A stretch of DNA of 64,000 nucleotides, taken from Drosophila miranda (taxonomy: Eukaryota; Arthropoda; Insecta; Diptera; Drosophilidae). Position numbers and translations under genes: made by a program. Each line of letters begins with the position of its first letter. Within the stretch, counting starts at the first letter, position 1. The stretch is from assembly GCF_003369915.1 (NCBI RefSeq), contig NC_046675.1, positions 13,702,001 through 13,766,000 of the forward strand. The letters are read 5' to 3'. This document shows, piece after piece, positions 47,733 through 60,044 of this stretch. The notes beneath the pieces are model-generated. The model had not been told where the DNA came from. It did not search any database and saw only the letters and a program-made list of their open reading frames with translations.

Positions 47733-48073
47733 GACAGCCTGATAGCTGAACGTGGGTTTTCCTTTGTGTTCTGCCTTCGACTGAAGCATTCAGTTTGACA
47801 AAAACTAACAATAGGATGTGTTTTTAGTTCAAACGACTAGACTAGGATCTGCTGGCAGGGATTGGATGTGATATGGGGTGCCTCCTCTATTTATGAATTT
47901 ACTTATAGAAAGAAAACCAAATGCCGTTCCCCTTCGAACAAAAGTAATATACATTTTAATTTTATCCATGTCCCTTAGCCAAAATATAATTAAAGGAAAA
48001 TAAAAACGAAAAAAGAAAAATAAAAAATGAAAAACGAAACGAAAATACGGCAAAAGGCAAAAAGTTGGTGACG

Positions 48074-48193
48074 AAGCCAACAACACGCGGTGTTCCCAAG
48101 CGGTCCCCCATCTAAGTACTAACCGCGCCCGACGCTGCTTAATTTCGGTGATCGGACGAGAACCGATGTATTCAGCGTAGTATGGTCGTTGGC
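48074..48193 (-). rRNA. 5SrRNA: 5S rRNA copy 64
   Basis: Unit 461 bp (one c lost near 47884), U2; pairs with copy 30. Confidence 0.97.
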
Positions 48194-48531
48194 GAAAGCC
48201 TGAGAGCTGAACGTGGGTTTTCCTTTGTGTTCTGCCTTCGACTGGAGCATTCAGTTTGACAAAAACTAACAATAGGATGTGTTTTTAGTTCAAACGACTA
48301 GACTAGGATCTGCTGGCAGGGATTGGATGTGATATGGGGTGCCTCTATTTATGAATTTACTTAGAGAAAGAAAACCAAATGCCGTTCCCCTTCGAACAAA
48401 AGTAATATACATTTTAATTTTATCCATGTCCCTTAGCCAAAATATAATTAAAGGAAAATAAAAACGAAAAAAGAAAAATAAAAAATGAAAAACGAAACGA
48501 AAATACGGCAAAAGGCAAAAAGTTGGTGACG

Positions 48532-48651
48532 AAGCCAACAACACGCGGTGTTCCCAAGCGGTCCCCCATCTAAGTACTAACCGCGCCCGACGCTGCTTAA
48601 TTTCGGTGATCGGACGAGAACCGATGTATTCAGCGTAGTATGGTCGTTGGC
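48532..48651 (-). rRNA. 5SrRNA: 5S rRNA copy 65
   Basis: Unit 458 bp, U2; pairs with copy 31. Confidence 0.97.
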
Positions 48652-48995
48652 GAAAGCCTGAGAGCTGAACGTGGGTTTTCCTTTGTGTTCTGCCTTCGAC
48701 TGGAGCATTCAGTTTGACAAAAACTAACAATAGGATGTGTTTTTAGTTCAAACGACTAGATAGGATCTGCTGGCAGGGATTGGATGTGATATGGGGTGCC
48801 TCTATTTATGCATTTACTTAGAGAAAGAAAACCAAATGCCGTTCCCCTTCGAACAAAAGTAATATACATTTTAATTTTATCCGTGTCCCTTAGCCAAAAT
48901 ATAATTAAAGGAAAATAAAAACGAAAAAAGAAAAATAAAAAATGAAAAATGAAAAACGAAACGAAAATACGGCAAAAGGCAAAAAGTTGGTGACG

Positions 48996-49115
48996 AAGCC
49001 AACAACACGCGGTGTTCCCAAGCGGTCCCCCATCTAAGTACTAACCGCGCCCGACGCTGCTTAATTTCGGTGATCGGACGAGAACCGATGTATTCAGCGT
49101 AGTATGGTCGTTGGC
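48996..49115 (-). rRNA. 5SrRNA: 5S rRNA copy 66
   Basis: Unit 464 bp, U1; pairs with copy 32. Confidence 0.97.
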
Positions 49116-49453
49116 GAAAGCCTGATAGCTGAACGTGGGTTTTCCTTTGTGTTCTGCCTTCGACTGGAGCATTCAGTTTGACAAAAACTAACAATAGGAT
49201 GTGTTTTTAGTTCAAACGACTAGACTAGGATCTGCTGGCAGGGATTGGATGTGATATGGGGTGCCTCTATTTATGAATTTACTTAGAGAAAGAAAACCAA
49301 ATGCCGTTCCCCTTCGAACAAAAGTAATATACATTTTAATTTTATCCATGTCCCTTAGCCAAAATATAATTAAAGGAAAATAAAAACGAAAAAAGAAAAA
49401 TAAAAAATGAAAAACTAAACGAAAATACGGCAAAAGGCAAAAAGTTGGTGACG

Positions 49454-49573
49454 AAGCCAACAACACGCGGTGTTCCCAAGCGGTCCCCCATCTAAGTACT
49501 AACCGCGCCCGACGCTGCTTAATTTCGGTGATCGGACGAGAACCGATGTATTCAGCGTAGTATGGTCGTTGGC
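49454..49573 (-). rRNA. 5SrRNA: 5S rRNA copy 67
   Basis: Unit 458 bp, U1; pairs with copy 33. Confidence 0.97.
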
Positions 49574-49910
49574 GAAAGCCTGATAGCTGAACGTGGGTTT
49601 TCCTTTGTGTTCTGCCTTCGACTGGAGCATTCAGTTTGACCAAAACTAACAATAGGATGTGTTTTTAGTTCAAACGACTAGATAGGATCTGCTGGCAGGG
49701 ATTGGATGTGATATGGGGTGCCTCTATTTATGCATTTACTTAGAGAAAGAAAACCAAATGCCGTTCCCCTTCGAACAAAAGTAATATACATTTTAATTTT
49801 ATCCGTGTCCCTTAGCCAAAATATAATTAAAGGAAAATAAAAACGAAAAAAGAAAAATAAAAAATGAAAAACGAAACGAAAATACGGCAAAAGGCAAAAA
49901 GTTGGTGACG

Positions 49911-50030
49911 AAGCCAACAACACGCGGTGTTCCCAAGCGGTCCCCCATCTAAGTACTAACCGCGCCCGACGCTGCTTAATTTCGGTGATCGGACGAGAAC
50001 CGATGTATTCAGCGTAGTATGGTCGTTGGC
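49911..50030 (-). rRNA. 5SrRNA: 5S rRNA copy 68
   Basis: Unit 457 bp, U1; pairs with copy 34. Confidence 0.97.
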
Positions 50031-50375
50031 GAAAGCCTGATAGCTGAACGTGGGTTTTCCTTTGTGTTCTGCCTTCGACTGGAGCATTCAGTTTGACAAA
50101 AACTAACAATAGGATGTGTTTTTAGTTCAAACGACTAGACTAGGATCTGCTGGCAGGGATTGGATGTGATATGGGGTGCCTCTATTTATGCATTTACTTA
50201 GAGAAAGAAAACCAAATGCCGTTCCCCTTCGAACAAAAGTAATATACATTTTAATTTTATCCATGTCCCTTAGCCAAAATATAATTAAAGGAAAATAAAA
50301 ACGAAAAACGAAAAAAGAAAAATAAAAAATGAAAAACGAAACGAAAATACGGCAAAAGGCAAAAAGTTGGTGACG

Positions 50376-50495
50376 AAGCCAACAACACGCGGTGTTCCCA
50401 AGCGGTCCCCCATCTAAGTACTAACCGCGCCCGACGCTGCTTAATTTCGGTGATCGGACGAGAACCGATGTATTCAGCGTAGTATGGTCGTTGGC
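50376..50495 (-). rRNA. 5SrRNA: 5S rRNA copy 69
   Basis: Unit 465 bp, U3; pairs with copy 35. Confidence 0.97.
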
Positions 50496-50839
50496 GAAAG
50501 CCTGAGAGCTGAACCTTGGTTTTCCTTTGTGTTCTGCCTTCGACTGGAGCATTCAGTTTGACAAAAACTAACAATAGGATGTGTTTTTAGTTCAAACGAC
50601 TAGATAGGATCTGCTGGCAGGGATTGGATGTGATATGGGGTGCCTCTATTTATGCATTTACTTAGAGAAAGAAAACCAAATGCCGTTCCCCTTCGAACAA
50701 AAGTAATATACATTTTAATTTTATCCGTGTCCCTTAGCCAAAATATAATTAAAGGAAAATAAAAACGAAAAAAGAAAAATAAAAAATGAAAAATGAAAAA
50801 CGAAACGAAAATACGGCAAAAGGCAAAAAGTTGGTGACG

Positions 50840-50959
50840 AAGCCAACAACACGCGGTGTTCCCAAGCGGTCCCCCATCTAAGTACTAACCGCGCCCGACG
50901 CTGCTTAATTTCGGTGATCGGACGAGAACCGATGTATTCAGCGTAGTATGGTCGTTGGC
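50840..50959 (-). rRNA. 5SrRNA: 5S rRNA copy 70
   Basis: Unit 464 bp, U2; pairs with copy 36. Confidence 0.97.
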
Positions 50960-51297
50960 GAAAGCCTGAGAGCTGAACGTGGGTTTTCCTTTGTGTTCTG
51001 CCTTCGACTGGAGCATTCAGTTTGACAAAAACTAACAATAGGATGTGTTTTTAGTTCAAACGACTAGACTAGGATCTGCTGGCAGGGATTGGATGTGATA
51101 TGGGGTGCCTCTATTTATGAATTTACTTAGAGAAAGAAAACCAAATGCCGTTCCCCTTCGAACAAAAGTAATATACATTTTAATTTTATCCATGTCCCTT
51201 AGCCAAAATATAATTAAAGGAAAATAAAAACGAAAAAAGAAAAATAAAAAATGAAAAACGAAACGAAAATACGGCAAAAGGCAAAAAGTTGGTGACG

Positions 51298-51417
51298 AAG
51301 CCAACAACACGCGGTGTTCCCAAGCGGTCCCCCATCTAAGTACTAACCGCGCCCGACGCTGCTTAATTTCGGTGATCGGACGAGAACCGATGTATTCAGC
51401 GTAGTATGGTCGTTGGC
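51298..51417 (-). rRNA. 5SrRNA: 5S rRNA copy 71
   Basis: Unit 458 bp, U7; pairs with copy 37. Confidence 0.97.
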
Positions 51418-51761
51418 GAAAGCCTGATAGTTGAACGTGGGTTTTCCTTTGTGTTCTGCCTTCGACTGGAGCATTCAGTTTGACAAAAACTAACAATAGG
51501 ATGTGTTTTTAGTTCAAACGACTAGATAGGATCTGCTGGCAGGGATTGGATGTGATATGGGGTGCCTCTATTTATGCATTTACTTAGAGAAAGAAAACCA
51601 AATGCCGTTCCCCTTCGAACAAAAGTAATATACATTTTAATTTTATCCGTGTCCCTTAGCCAAAATATAATTAAAGGAAAATAAAAACGAAAAAAGAAAA
51701 ATAAAAAATGAAAAATGAAAAACGAAACGAAAATACGGCAAAAGGCAAAAAGTTGGTGACG

Positions 51762-51881
51762 AAGCCAACAACACGCGGTGTTCCCAAGCGGTCCCCCATC
51801 TAAGTACTAACCGCGCCCGACGCTGCTTAATTTCGGTGATCGGACGAGAACCGATGTATTCAGCGTAGTATGGTCGTTGGC
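51762..51881 (-). rRNA. 5SrRNA: 5S rRNA copy 72
   Basis: Unit 464 bp, U1; pairs with copy 38. Confidence 0.97.
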
Positions 51882-52218
51882 GAAAGCCTGATAGCTGAAC
51901 GTGGGTTTTCCTTTGTGTTCTGCCTTCGACTGGAGCATTCAGTTTGACAAAAACTAACAATAGGATGTGTTTTTAGTTCAAACGACTAGACTAGGATCTG
52001 CTGGCAGGGATTGGATGTGATATGGGTGCCTCTATTTATGAATTTACTTAGAGAAAGAAAACCAAATGCCGTTCCCCTTCGAACAAAAGTAATATACATT
52101 TTAATTTTATCCATGTCCCTTAGCCAAAATATAATTAAAGGAAAATAAAAACGAAAAAAGAAAAATAAAAAATGAAAAACTAAACGAAAATACGGCAAAA
52201 GGCAAAAAGTTGGTGACG

Positions 52219-52338
52219 AAGCCAACAACACGCGGTGTTCCCAAGCGGTCCCCCATCTAAGTACTAACCGCGCCCGACGCTGCTTAATTTCGGTGATCGG
52301 ACGAGAACCGATGTATTCAGCGTAGTATGGTCGTTGGC
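52219..52338 (-). rRNA. 5SrRNA: 5S rRNA copy 73
   Basis: Unit 457 bp (one g lost near 52022), U1; pairs with copy 39. Confidence 0.97.
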
Positions 52339-52675
52339 GAAAGCCTGATAGCTGAACGTGGGTTTTCCTTTGTGTTCTGCCTTCGACTGGAGCATTCAGT
52401 TTGACCAAAACTAACAATAGGATGTGTTTTTAGTTCAAACGACTAGATAGGATCTGCTGGCAGGGATTGGATGTGATATGGGGTGCCTCTATTTATGCAT
52501 TTACTTAGAGAAAGAAAACCAAATGCCGTTCCCCTTCGAACAAAAGTAATATACATTTTAATTTTATCCGTGTCCCTTAGCCAAAATATAATTAAAGGAA
52601 AATAAAAACGAAAAAAGAAAAATAAAAAATGAAAAACGAAACGAAAATACGGCAAAAGGCAAAAAGTTGGTGACG

Positions 52676-52795
52676 AAGCCAACAACACGCGGTGTTCCCA
52701 AGCGGTCCCCCATCTAAGTACTAACCGCGCCCGACGCTGCTTAATTTCGGTGATCGGACGAGAACCGATGTATTCAGCGTAGTATGGTCGTTGGC
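52676..52795 (-). rRNA. 5SrRNA: 5S rRNA copy 74
   Basis: Unit 457 bp, U1; pairs with copy 40. Confidence 0.97.
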
Positions 52796-53140
52796 GAAAG
52801 CCTGATAGCTGAACGTGGGTTTTCCTTTGTGTTCTGCCTTCGACTGGAGCATTCAGTTTGACAAAAACTAACAATAGGATGTGTTTTTAGTTCAAACGAC
52901 TAGACTAGGATCTGCTGGCAGGGATTGGATGTGATATGGGGTGCCTCTATTTATGCATTTACTTAGAGAAAGAAAACCAAATGCCGTTCCCCTTCGAACA
53001 AAAGTAATATACATTTTAATTTTATCCATGTCCCTTAGCCAAAATATAATTAAAGGAAAATAAAAACGAAAAACGAAAAAAGAAAAATAAAAAATGAAAA
53101 ACGAAACGAAAATACGGCAAAAGGCAAAAAGTTGGTGACG

Positions 53141-53260
53141 AAGCCAACAACACGCGGTGTTCCCAAGCGGTCCCCCATCTAAGTACTAACCGCGCCCGAC
53201 GCTGCTTAATTTCGGTGATCGGACGAGAACCGATGTATTCAGCGTAGTATGGTCGTTGGC
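53141..53260 (-). rRNA. 5SrRNA: 5S rRNA copy 75
   Basis: Unit 465 bp, U3; pairs with copy 41. Confidence 0.97.
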
Positions 53261-53597
53261 GAAAGCCTGAGAGCTGAACCTTGGTTTTCCTTTGTGTTCT
53301 GCCTTCGACTGGAGCATTCAGTTTGACAAAAACTAACAATAGGATGTGTTTTTAGTTCAAACGACTAGATAGGATCTGCTGGCAGGGATTGGATGTGATA
53401 TGGGGTGCCTCTATTTATGCATTTACTTAGAGAAAGAAAACCAAATGCCGTTCCCCTTCGAACAAAAGTAATATACATTTTAATTTTATCCGTGTCCCTT
53501 AGCCAAAATATAATTAAAGGAAAATAAAAACGAAAAAAGAAAAATAAAAAATGAAAAACTAAACGAAAATACGGCAAAAGGCAAAAAGTTGGTGACG

Positions 53598-53717
53598 AAG
53601 CCAACAACACGCGGTGTTCCCAAGCGGTCCCCCATCTAAGTACTAACCGCGCCCGACGCTGCTTAATTTCGGTGATCGGACGAGAACCGATGTATTCAGC
53701 GTAGTATGGTCGTTGGC
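53598..53717 (-). rRNA. 5SrRNA: 5S rRNA copy 76
   Basis: Unit 457 bp, U1; pairs with copy 42. Confidence 0.97.
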
Positions 53718-54054
53718 GAAAGCCTGATAGCTGAACGTGGGTTTTCCTTTGTGTTCTGCCTTCGACTGGAGCATTCAGTTTGACCAAAACTAACAATAGG
53801 ATGTGTTTTTAGTTCAAACGACTAGATAGGATCTGCTGGCAGGGATTGGATGTGATATGGGGTGCCTCTATTTATGCATTTACTTAGAGAAAGAAAACCA
53901 AATGCCGTTCCCCTTCGAACAAAAGTAATATACATTTTAATTTTATCCGTGTCCCTTAGCCAAAATATAATTAAAGGAAAATAAAAACGAAAAAAGAAAA
54001 ATAAAAAATGAAAAACGAAACGAAAATACGGCAAAAGGCAAAAAGTTGGTGACG

Positions 54055-54174
54055 AAGCCAACAACACGCGGTGTTCCCAAGCGGTCCCCCATCTAAGTAC
54101 TAACCGCGCCCGACGCTGCTTAATTTCGGTGATCGGACGAGAACCGATGTATTCAGCGTAGTATGGTCGTTGGC
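54055..54174 (-). rRNA. 5SrRNA: 5S rRNA copy 77
   Basis: Unit 457 bp, U1; pairs with copy 43. Confidence 0.97.
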
Positions 54175-54519
54175 GAAAGCCTGATAGCTGAACGTGGGTT
54201 TTCCTTTGTGTTCTGCCTTCGACTGGAGCATTCAGTTTGACAAAAACTAACAATAGGATGTGTTTTTAGTTCAAACGACTAGACTAGGATCTGCTGGCAG
54301 GGATTGGATGTGATATGGGGTGCCTCTATTTATGCATTTACTTAGAGAAAGAAAACCAAATGCCGTTCCCCTTCGAACAAAAGTAATATACATTTTAATT
54401 TTATCCATGTCCCTTAGCCAAAATATAATTAAAGGAAAATAAAAACGAAAAACGAAAAAAGAAAAATAAAAAATGAAAAACGAAACGAAAATACGGCAAA
54501 AGGCAAAATGTTGGTGACG

Positions 54520-54639
54520 AAGCCAACAACACGCGGTGTTCCCAAGCGGTCCCCCATCTAAGTACTAACCGCGCCCGACGCTGCTTAATTTCGGTGATCG
54601 GACGAGAACCGATGTATTCAGCGTAGTATGGTCGTTGGC
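54520..54639 (-). rRNA. 5SrRNA: 5S rRNA copy 78 (altered terminator)
   Basis: Unit 465 bp, U1; pairs with copy 44 and shares its four-T terminator (t at 54509). Confidence 0.97.
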
Positions 54640-54977
54640 GAAAGCCTGATAGCTGAACGTGGGTTTTCCTTTGTGTTCTGCCTTCGACTGGAGCATTCAG
54701 TTTGACAAAAACTAACAATAGGATGTGTTTTTAGTTCAAACGACTAGACTAGGATCTGCTGGCAGGGATTGGATGTGATATGGGGTGCCTCTATTTATGA
54801 ATTTACTTAGAGAAAGAAAACCAAATGCCGTTCCCCTTCGAACAAAAGTAATATACATTTTAATTTTATCCATGTCCCTTAGCCAAAATATAATTAAAGG
54901 AAAATAAAAACGAAAAAAGAAAAATAAAAAATGAAAAACTAAACGAAAATACGGCAAAAGGCAAAAAGTTGGTGACG

Positions 54978-55097
54978 AAGCCAACAACACGCGGTGTTCC
55001 CAAGCGGTCCCCCATCTAAGTACTAACCGCGCCCGACGCTGCTTAATTTCGGTGATCGGACGAGAACCGATGTATTCAGCGTAGTATGGTCGTTGGC
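54978..55097 (-). rRNA. 5SrRNA: 5S rRNA copy 79
   Basis: Unit 458 bp, U1; pairs with copy 45. Confidence 0.97.
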
Positions 55098-55434
55098 GAA
55101 AGCCTGATAGCTGAACGTGGGTTTTCCTTTGTGTTCTGCCTTCGACTGGAGCATTCAGTTTGACCAAAACTAACAATAGGATGTGTTTTTAGTTCAAACG
55201 ACTAGATAGGATCTGCTGGCAGGGATTGGATGTGATATGGGGTGCCTCTATTTATGCATTTACTTAGAGAAAGAAAACCAAATGCCGTTCCCCTTCGAAC
55301 AAAAGTAATATACATTTTAATTTTATCCGTGTCCCTTAGCCAAAATATAATTAAAGGAAAATAAAAACGAAAAAAGAAAAATAAAAAATGAAAAACGAAA
55401 CGAAAATACGGCAAAAGGCAAAAAGTTGGTGACG

Positions 55435-55554
55435 AAGCCAACAACACGCGGTGTTCCCAAGCGGTCCCCCATCTAAGTACTAACCGCGCCCGACGCTGCT
55501 TAATTTCGGTGATCGGACGAGAACCGATGTATTCAGCGTAGTATGGTCGTTGGC
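55435..55554 (-). rRNA. 5SrRNA: 5S rRNA copy 80
   Basis: Unit 457 bp, U1; pairs with copy 46. Confidence 0.97.
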
Positions 55555-55899
55555 GAAAGCCTGATAGCTGAACGTGGGTTTTCCTTTGTGTTCTGCCTTC
55601 GACTGGAGCATTCAGTTTGACAAAAACTAACAATAGGATGTGTTTTTAGTTCAAACGACTAGACTAGGATCTGCTGGCAGGGATTGGATGTGATATGGGG
55701 TGCCTCTATTTATGCATTTACTTAGAGAAAGAAAACCAAATGCCGTTCCCCTTCGAACAAAAGTAATATACATTTTAATTTTATCCATGTCCCTTAGCCA
55801 AAATATAATTAAAGGAAAATAAAAACGAAAAACGAAAAAAGAAAAATAAAAAATGAAAAACGAAACGAAAATACGGCAAAAGGCAAAAAGTTGGTGACG

Positions 55900-56019
55900 A
55901 AGCCAACAACACGCGGTGTTCCCAAGCGGTCCCCCATCTAAGTACTAACCGCGCCCGACGCTGCTTAATTTCGGTGATCGGACGAGAACCGATGTATTCA
56001 GCGTAGTATGGTCGTTGGC
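55900..56019 (-). rRNA. 5SrRNA: 5S rRNA copy 81
   Basis: Unit 465 bp, U3; pairs with copy 47. Confidence 0.97.
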
Positions 56020-56363
56020 GAAAGCCTGAGAGCTGAACCTTGGTTTTCCTTTGTGTTCTGCCTTCGACTGGAGCATTCAGTTTGACAAAAACTAACAATA
56101 GGATGTGTTTTTAGTTCAAACGACTAGATAGGATCTGCTGGCAGGGATTGGATGTGATATGGGGTGCCTCTATTTATGCATTTACTTAGAGAAAGAAAAC
56201 CAAATGCCGTTCCCCTTCGAACAAAAGTAATATACATTTTAATTTTATCCGTGTCCCTTAGCCAAAATATAATTAAAGGAAAATAAAAACGAAAAAAGAA
56301 AAATAAAAAATGAAAAATGAAAAACGAAACGAAAATACGGCAAAAGGCAAAAAGTTGGTGACG

Positions 56364-56483
56364 AAGCCAACAACACGCGGTGTTCCCAAGCGGTCCCCCA
56401 TCTAAGTACTAACCGCGCCCGACGCTGCTTAATTTCGGTGATCGGACGAGAACCGATGTATTCAGCGTAGTATGGTCGTTGGC
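56364..56483 (-). rRNA. 5SrRNA: 5S rRNA copy 82
   Basis: Unit 464 bp, U2; pairs with copy 48. Confidence 0.97.
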
Positions 56484-56821
56484 GAAAGCCTGAGAGCTGA
56501 ACGTGGGTTTTCCTTTGTGTTCTGCCTTCGACTGGAGCATTCAGTTTGACAAAAACTAACAATAGGATGTGTTTTTAGTTCAAACGACTAGACTAGGATC
56601 TGCTGGCAGGGATTGGATGTGATATGGGGTGCCTCTATTTATGAATTTACTTAGAGAAAGAAAACCAAATGCCGTTCCCCTTCGAACAAAAGTAATATAC
56701 ATTTTAATTTTATCCATGTCCCTTAGCCAAAATATAATTAAAGGAAAATAAAAACGAAAAAAGAAAAATAAAAAATGAAAAACGAAACGAAAATACGGCA
56801 AAAGGCAAAAAGTTGGTGACG

Positions 56822-56941
56822 AAGCCAACAACACGCGGTGTTCCCAAGCGGTCCCCCATCTAAGTACTAACCGCGCCCGACGCTGCTTAATTTCGGTGAT
56901 CGGACGAGAACCGATGTATTCAGCGTAGTATGGTCGTTGGC
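56822..56941 (-). rRNA. 5SrRNA: 5S rRNA copy 83
   Basis: Unit 458 bp, U2; pairs with copy 49 but keeps the full 120 nt. Confidence 0.97.
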
Positions 56942-57285
56942 GAAAGCCTGAGAGCTGAACGTGGGTTTTCCTTTGTGTTCTGCCTTCGACTGGAGCATTC
57001 AGTTTGACAAAAACTAACAATAGGATGTGTTTTTAGTTCAAACGACTAGATAGGATCTGCTGGCAGGGATTGGATGTGATATGGGGTGCCTCTATTTATG
57101 CATTTACTTAGAGAAAGAAAACCAAATGCCGTTCCCCTTCGAACAAAAGTAATATACATTTTAATTTTATCCGTGTCCCTTAGCCAAAATATAATTAAAG
57201 GAAAATAAAAACGAAAAAAGAAAAATAAAAAATGAAAAATGAAAAACGAAACGAAAATACGGCAAAAGGCAAAAAGTTGGTGACG

Positions 57286-57405
57286 AAGCCAACAACACGC
57301 GGTGTTCCCAAGCGGTCCCCCATCTAAGTACTAACCGCGCCCGACGCTGCTTAATTTCGGTGATCGGACGAGAACCGATGTATTCAGCGTAGTATGGTCG
57401 TTGGC
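57286..57405 (-). rRNA. 5SrRNA: 5S rRNA copy 84
   Basis: Unit 464 bp, U1; pairs with copy 50. Confidence 0.97.
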
Positions 57406-57743
57406 GAAAGCCTGATAGCTGAACGTGGGTTTTCCTTTGTGTTCTGCCTTCGACTGGAGCATTCAGTTTGACAAAAACTAACAATAGGATGTGTTTTTAG
57501 TTCAAACGACTAGACTAGGATCTGCTGGCAGGGATTGGATGTGATATGGGGTGCCTCTATTTATGAATTTACTTAGAGAAAGAAAACCAAATGCCGTTCC
57601 CCTTCGAACAAAAGTAATATACATTTTAATTTTATCCATGTCCCTTAGCCAAAATATAATTAAAGGAAAATAAAAACGAAAAAAGAAAAATAAAAAATGA
57701 AAAACTAAACGAAAATACGGCAAAAGGCAAAAAGTTGGTGACG

Positions 57744-57863
57744 AAGCCAACAACACGCGGTGTTCCCAAGCGGTCCCCCATCTAAGTACTAACCGCGCCC
57801 GACGCTGCTTAATTTCGGTGATCGGACGAGAACCGATGTATTCAGCGTAGTATGGTCGTTGGC
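57744..57863 (-). rRNA. 5SrRNA: 5S rRNA copy 85
   Basis: Unit 458 bp, U1; pairs with copy 51. Confidence 0.97.
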
Positions 57864-58200
57864 GAAAGCCTGATAGCTGAACGTGGGTTTTCCTTTGTGT
57901 TCTGCCTTCGACTGGAGCATTCAGTTTGACCAAAACTAACAATAGGATGTGTTTTTAGTTCAAACGACTAGATAGGATCTGCTGGCAGGGATTGGATGTG
58001 ATATGGGGTGCCTCTATTTATGCATTTACTTAGAGAAAGAAAACCAAATGCCGTTCCCCTTCGAACAAAAGTAATATACATTTTAATTTTATCCGTGTCC
58101 CTTAGCCAAAATATAATTAAAGGAAAATAAAAACGAAAAAAGAAAAATAAAAAATGAAAAACGAAACGAAAATACGGCAAAAGGCAAAAAGTTGGTGACG

Positions 58201-58320
58201 AAGCCAACAACACGCGGTGTTCCCAAGCGGTCCCCCATCTAAGTACTAACCGCGCCCGACGCTGCTTAATTTCGGTGATCGGACGAGAACCGATGTATTC
58301 AGCGTAGTATGGTCGTTGGC
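58201..58320 (-). rRNA. 5SrRNA: 5S rRNA copy 86
   Basis: Unit 457 bp, U1; pairs with copy 52. Confidence 0.97.
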
Positions 58321-58665
58321 GAAAGCCTGATAGCTGAACGTGGGTTTTCCTTTGTGTTCTGCCTTCGACTGGAGCATTCAGTTTGACAAAAACTAACAAT
58401 AGGATGTGTTTTTAGTTCAAACGACTAGACTAGGATCTGCTGGCAGGGATTGGATGTGATATGGGGTGCCTCTATTTATGCATTTACTTAGAGAAAGAAA
58501 ACCAAATGCCGTTCCCCTTCGAACAAAAGTAATATACATTTTAATTTTATCCATGTCCCTTAGCCAAAATATAATTAAAGGAAAATAAAAACGAAAAACG
58601 AAAAAAGAAAAATAAAAAATGAAAAACGAAACGAAAATACGGCAAAAGGCAAAATGTTGGTGACG

Positions 58666-58785
58666 AAGCCAACAACACGCGGTGTTCCCAAGCGGTCCCC
58701 CATCTAAGTACTAACCGCGCCCGACGCTGCTTAATTTCGGTGATCGGACGAGAACCGATGTATTCAGCGTAGTATGGTCGTTGGC
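58666..58785 (-). rRNA. 5SrRNA: 5S rRNA copy 87 (altered terminator)
   Basis: Unit 465 bp, U3; pairs with copy 53 and shares its four-T terminator (t at 58655). Confidence 0.97.
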
Positions 58786-59122
58786 GAAAGCCTGAGAGCT
58801 GAACCTTGGTTTTCCTTTGTGTTCTGCCTTCGACTGGAGCATTCAGTTTGACAAAAACTAACAATAGGATGTGTTTTTAGTTCAAACGACTAGATAGGAT
58901 CTGCTGGCAGGGATTGGATGTGATATGGGGTGCCTCTATTTATGCATTTACTTAGAGAAAGAAAACCAAATGCCGTTCCCCTTCGAACAAAAGTAATATA
59001 CATTTTAATTTTATCCGTGTCCCTTAGCCAAAATATAATTAAAGGAAAATAAAAACGAAAAAAGAAAAATAAAAAATGAAAAACTAAACGAAAATACGGC
59101 AAAAGGCAAAAAGTTGGTGACG

Positions 59123-59242
59123 AAGCCAACAACACGCGGTGTTCCCAAGCGGTCCCCCATCTAAGTACTAACCGCGCCCGACGCTGCTTAATTTCGGTGA
59201 TCGGACGAGAACCGATGTATTCAGCGTAGTATGGTCGTTGGC
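59123..59242 (-). rRNA. 5SrRNA: 5S rRNA copy 88
   Basis: Unit 457 bp, U1; pairs with copy 54. Confidence 0.97.
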
Positions 59243-59579
59243 GAAAGCCTGATAGCTGAACGTGGGTTTTCCTTTGTGTTCTGCCTTCGACTGGAGCATT
59301 CAGTTTGACCAAAACTAACAATAGGATGTGTTTTTAGTTCAAACGACTAGATAGGATCTGCTGGCAGGGATTGGATGTGATATGGGGTGCCTCTATTTAT
59401 GCATTTACTTAGAGAAAGAAAACCAAATGCCGTTCCCCTTCGAACAAAAGTAATATACATTTTAATTTTATCCGTGTCCCTTAGCCAAAATATAATTAAA
59501 GGAAAATAAAAACGAAAAAAGAAAAATAAAAAATGAAAAACGAAACGAAAATACGGCAAAAGGCAAAAAGTTGGTGACG

Positions 59580-59699
59580 AAGCCAACAACACGCGGTGTT
59601 CCCAAGCGGTCCCCCATCTAAGTACTAACCGCGCCCGACGCTGCTTAATTTCGGTGATCGGACGAGAACCGATGTATTCAGCGTAGTATGGTCGTTGGC
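59580..59699 (-). rRNA. 5SrRNA: 5S rRNA copy 89
   Basis: Unit 457 bp, U1; pairs with copy 55. Confidence 0.97.
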
Positions 59700-60044
59700 G
59701 AAAGCCTGATAGCTGAACGTGGGTTTTCCTTTGTGTTCTGCCTTCGACTGGAGCATTCAGTTTGACAAAAACTAACAATAGGATGTGTTTTTAGTTCAAA
59801 CGACTAGACTAGGATCTGCTGGCAGGGATTGGATGTGATATGGGGTGCCTCTATTTATGCATTTACTTAGAGAAAGAAAACCAAATGCCGTTCCCCTTCG
59901 AACAAAAGTAATATACATTTTAATTTTATCCATGTCCCTTAGCCAAAATATAATTAAAGGAAAATAAAAACGAAAAACGAAAAAAGAAAAATAAAAAATG
60001 AAAAACGAAACGAAAATACGGCAAAAGGCAAAATGTTGGTGACG

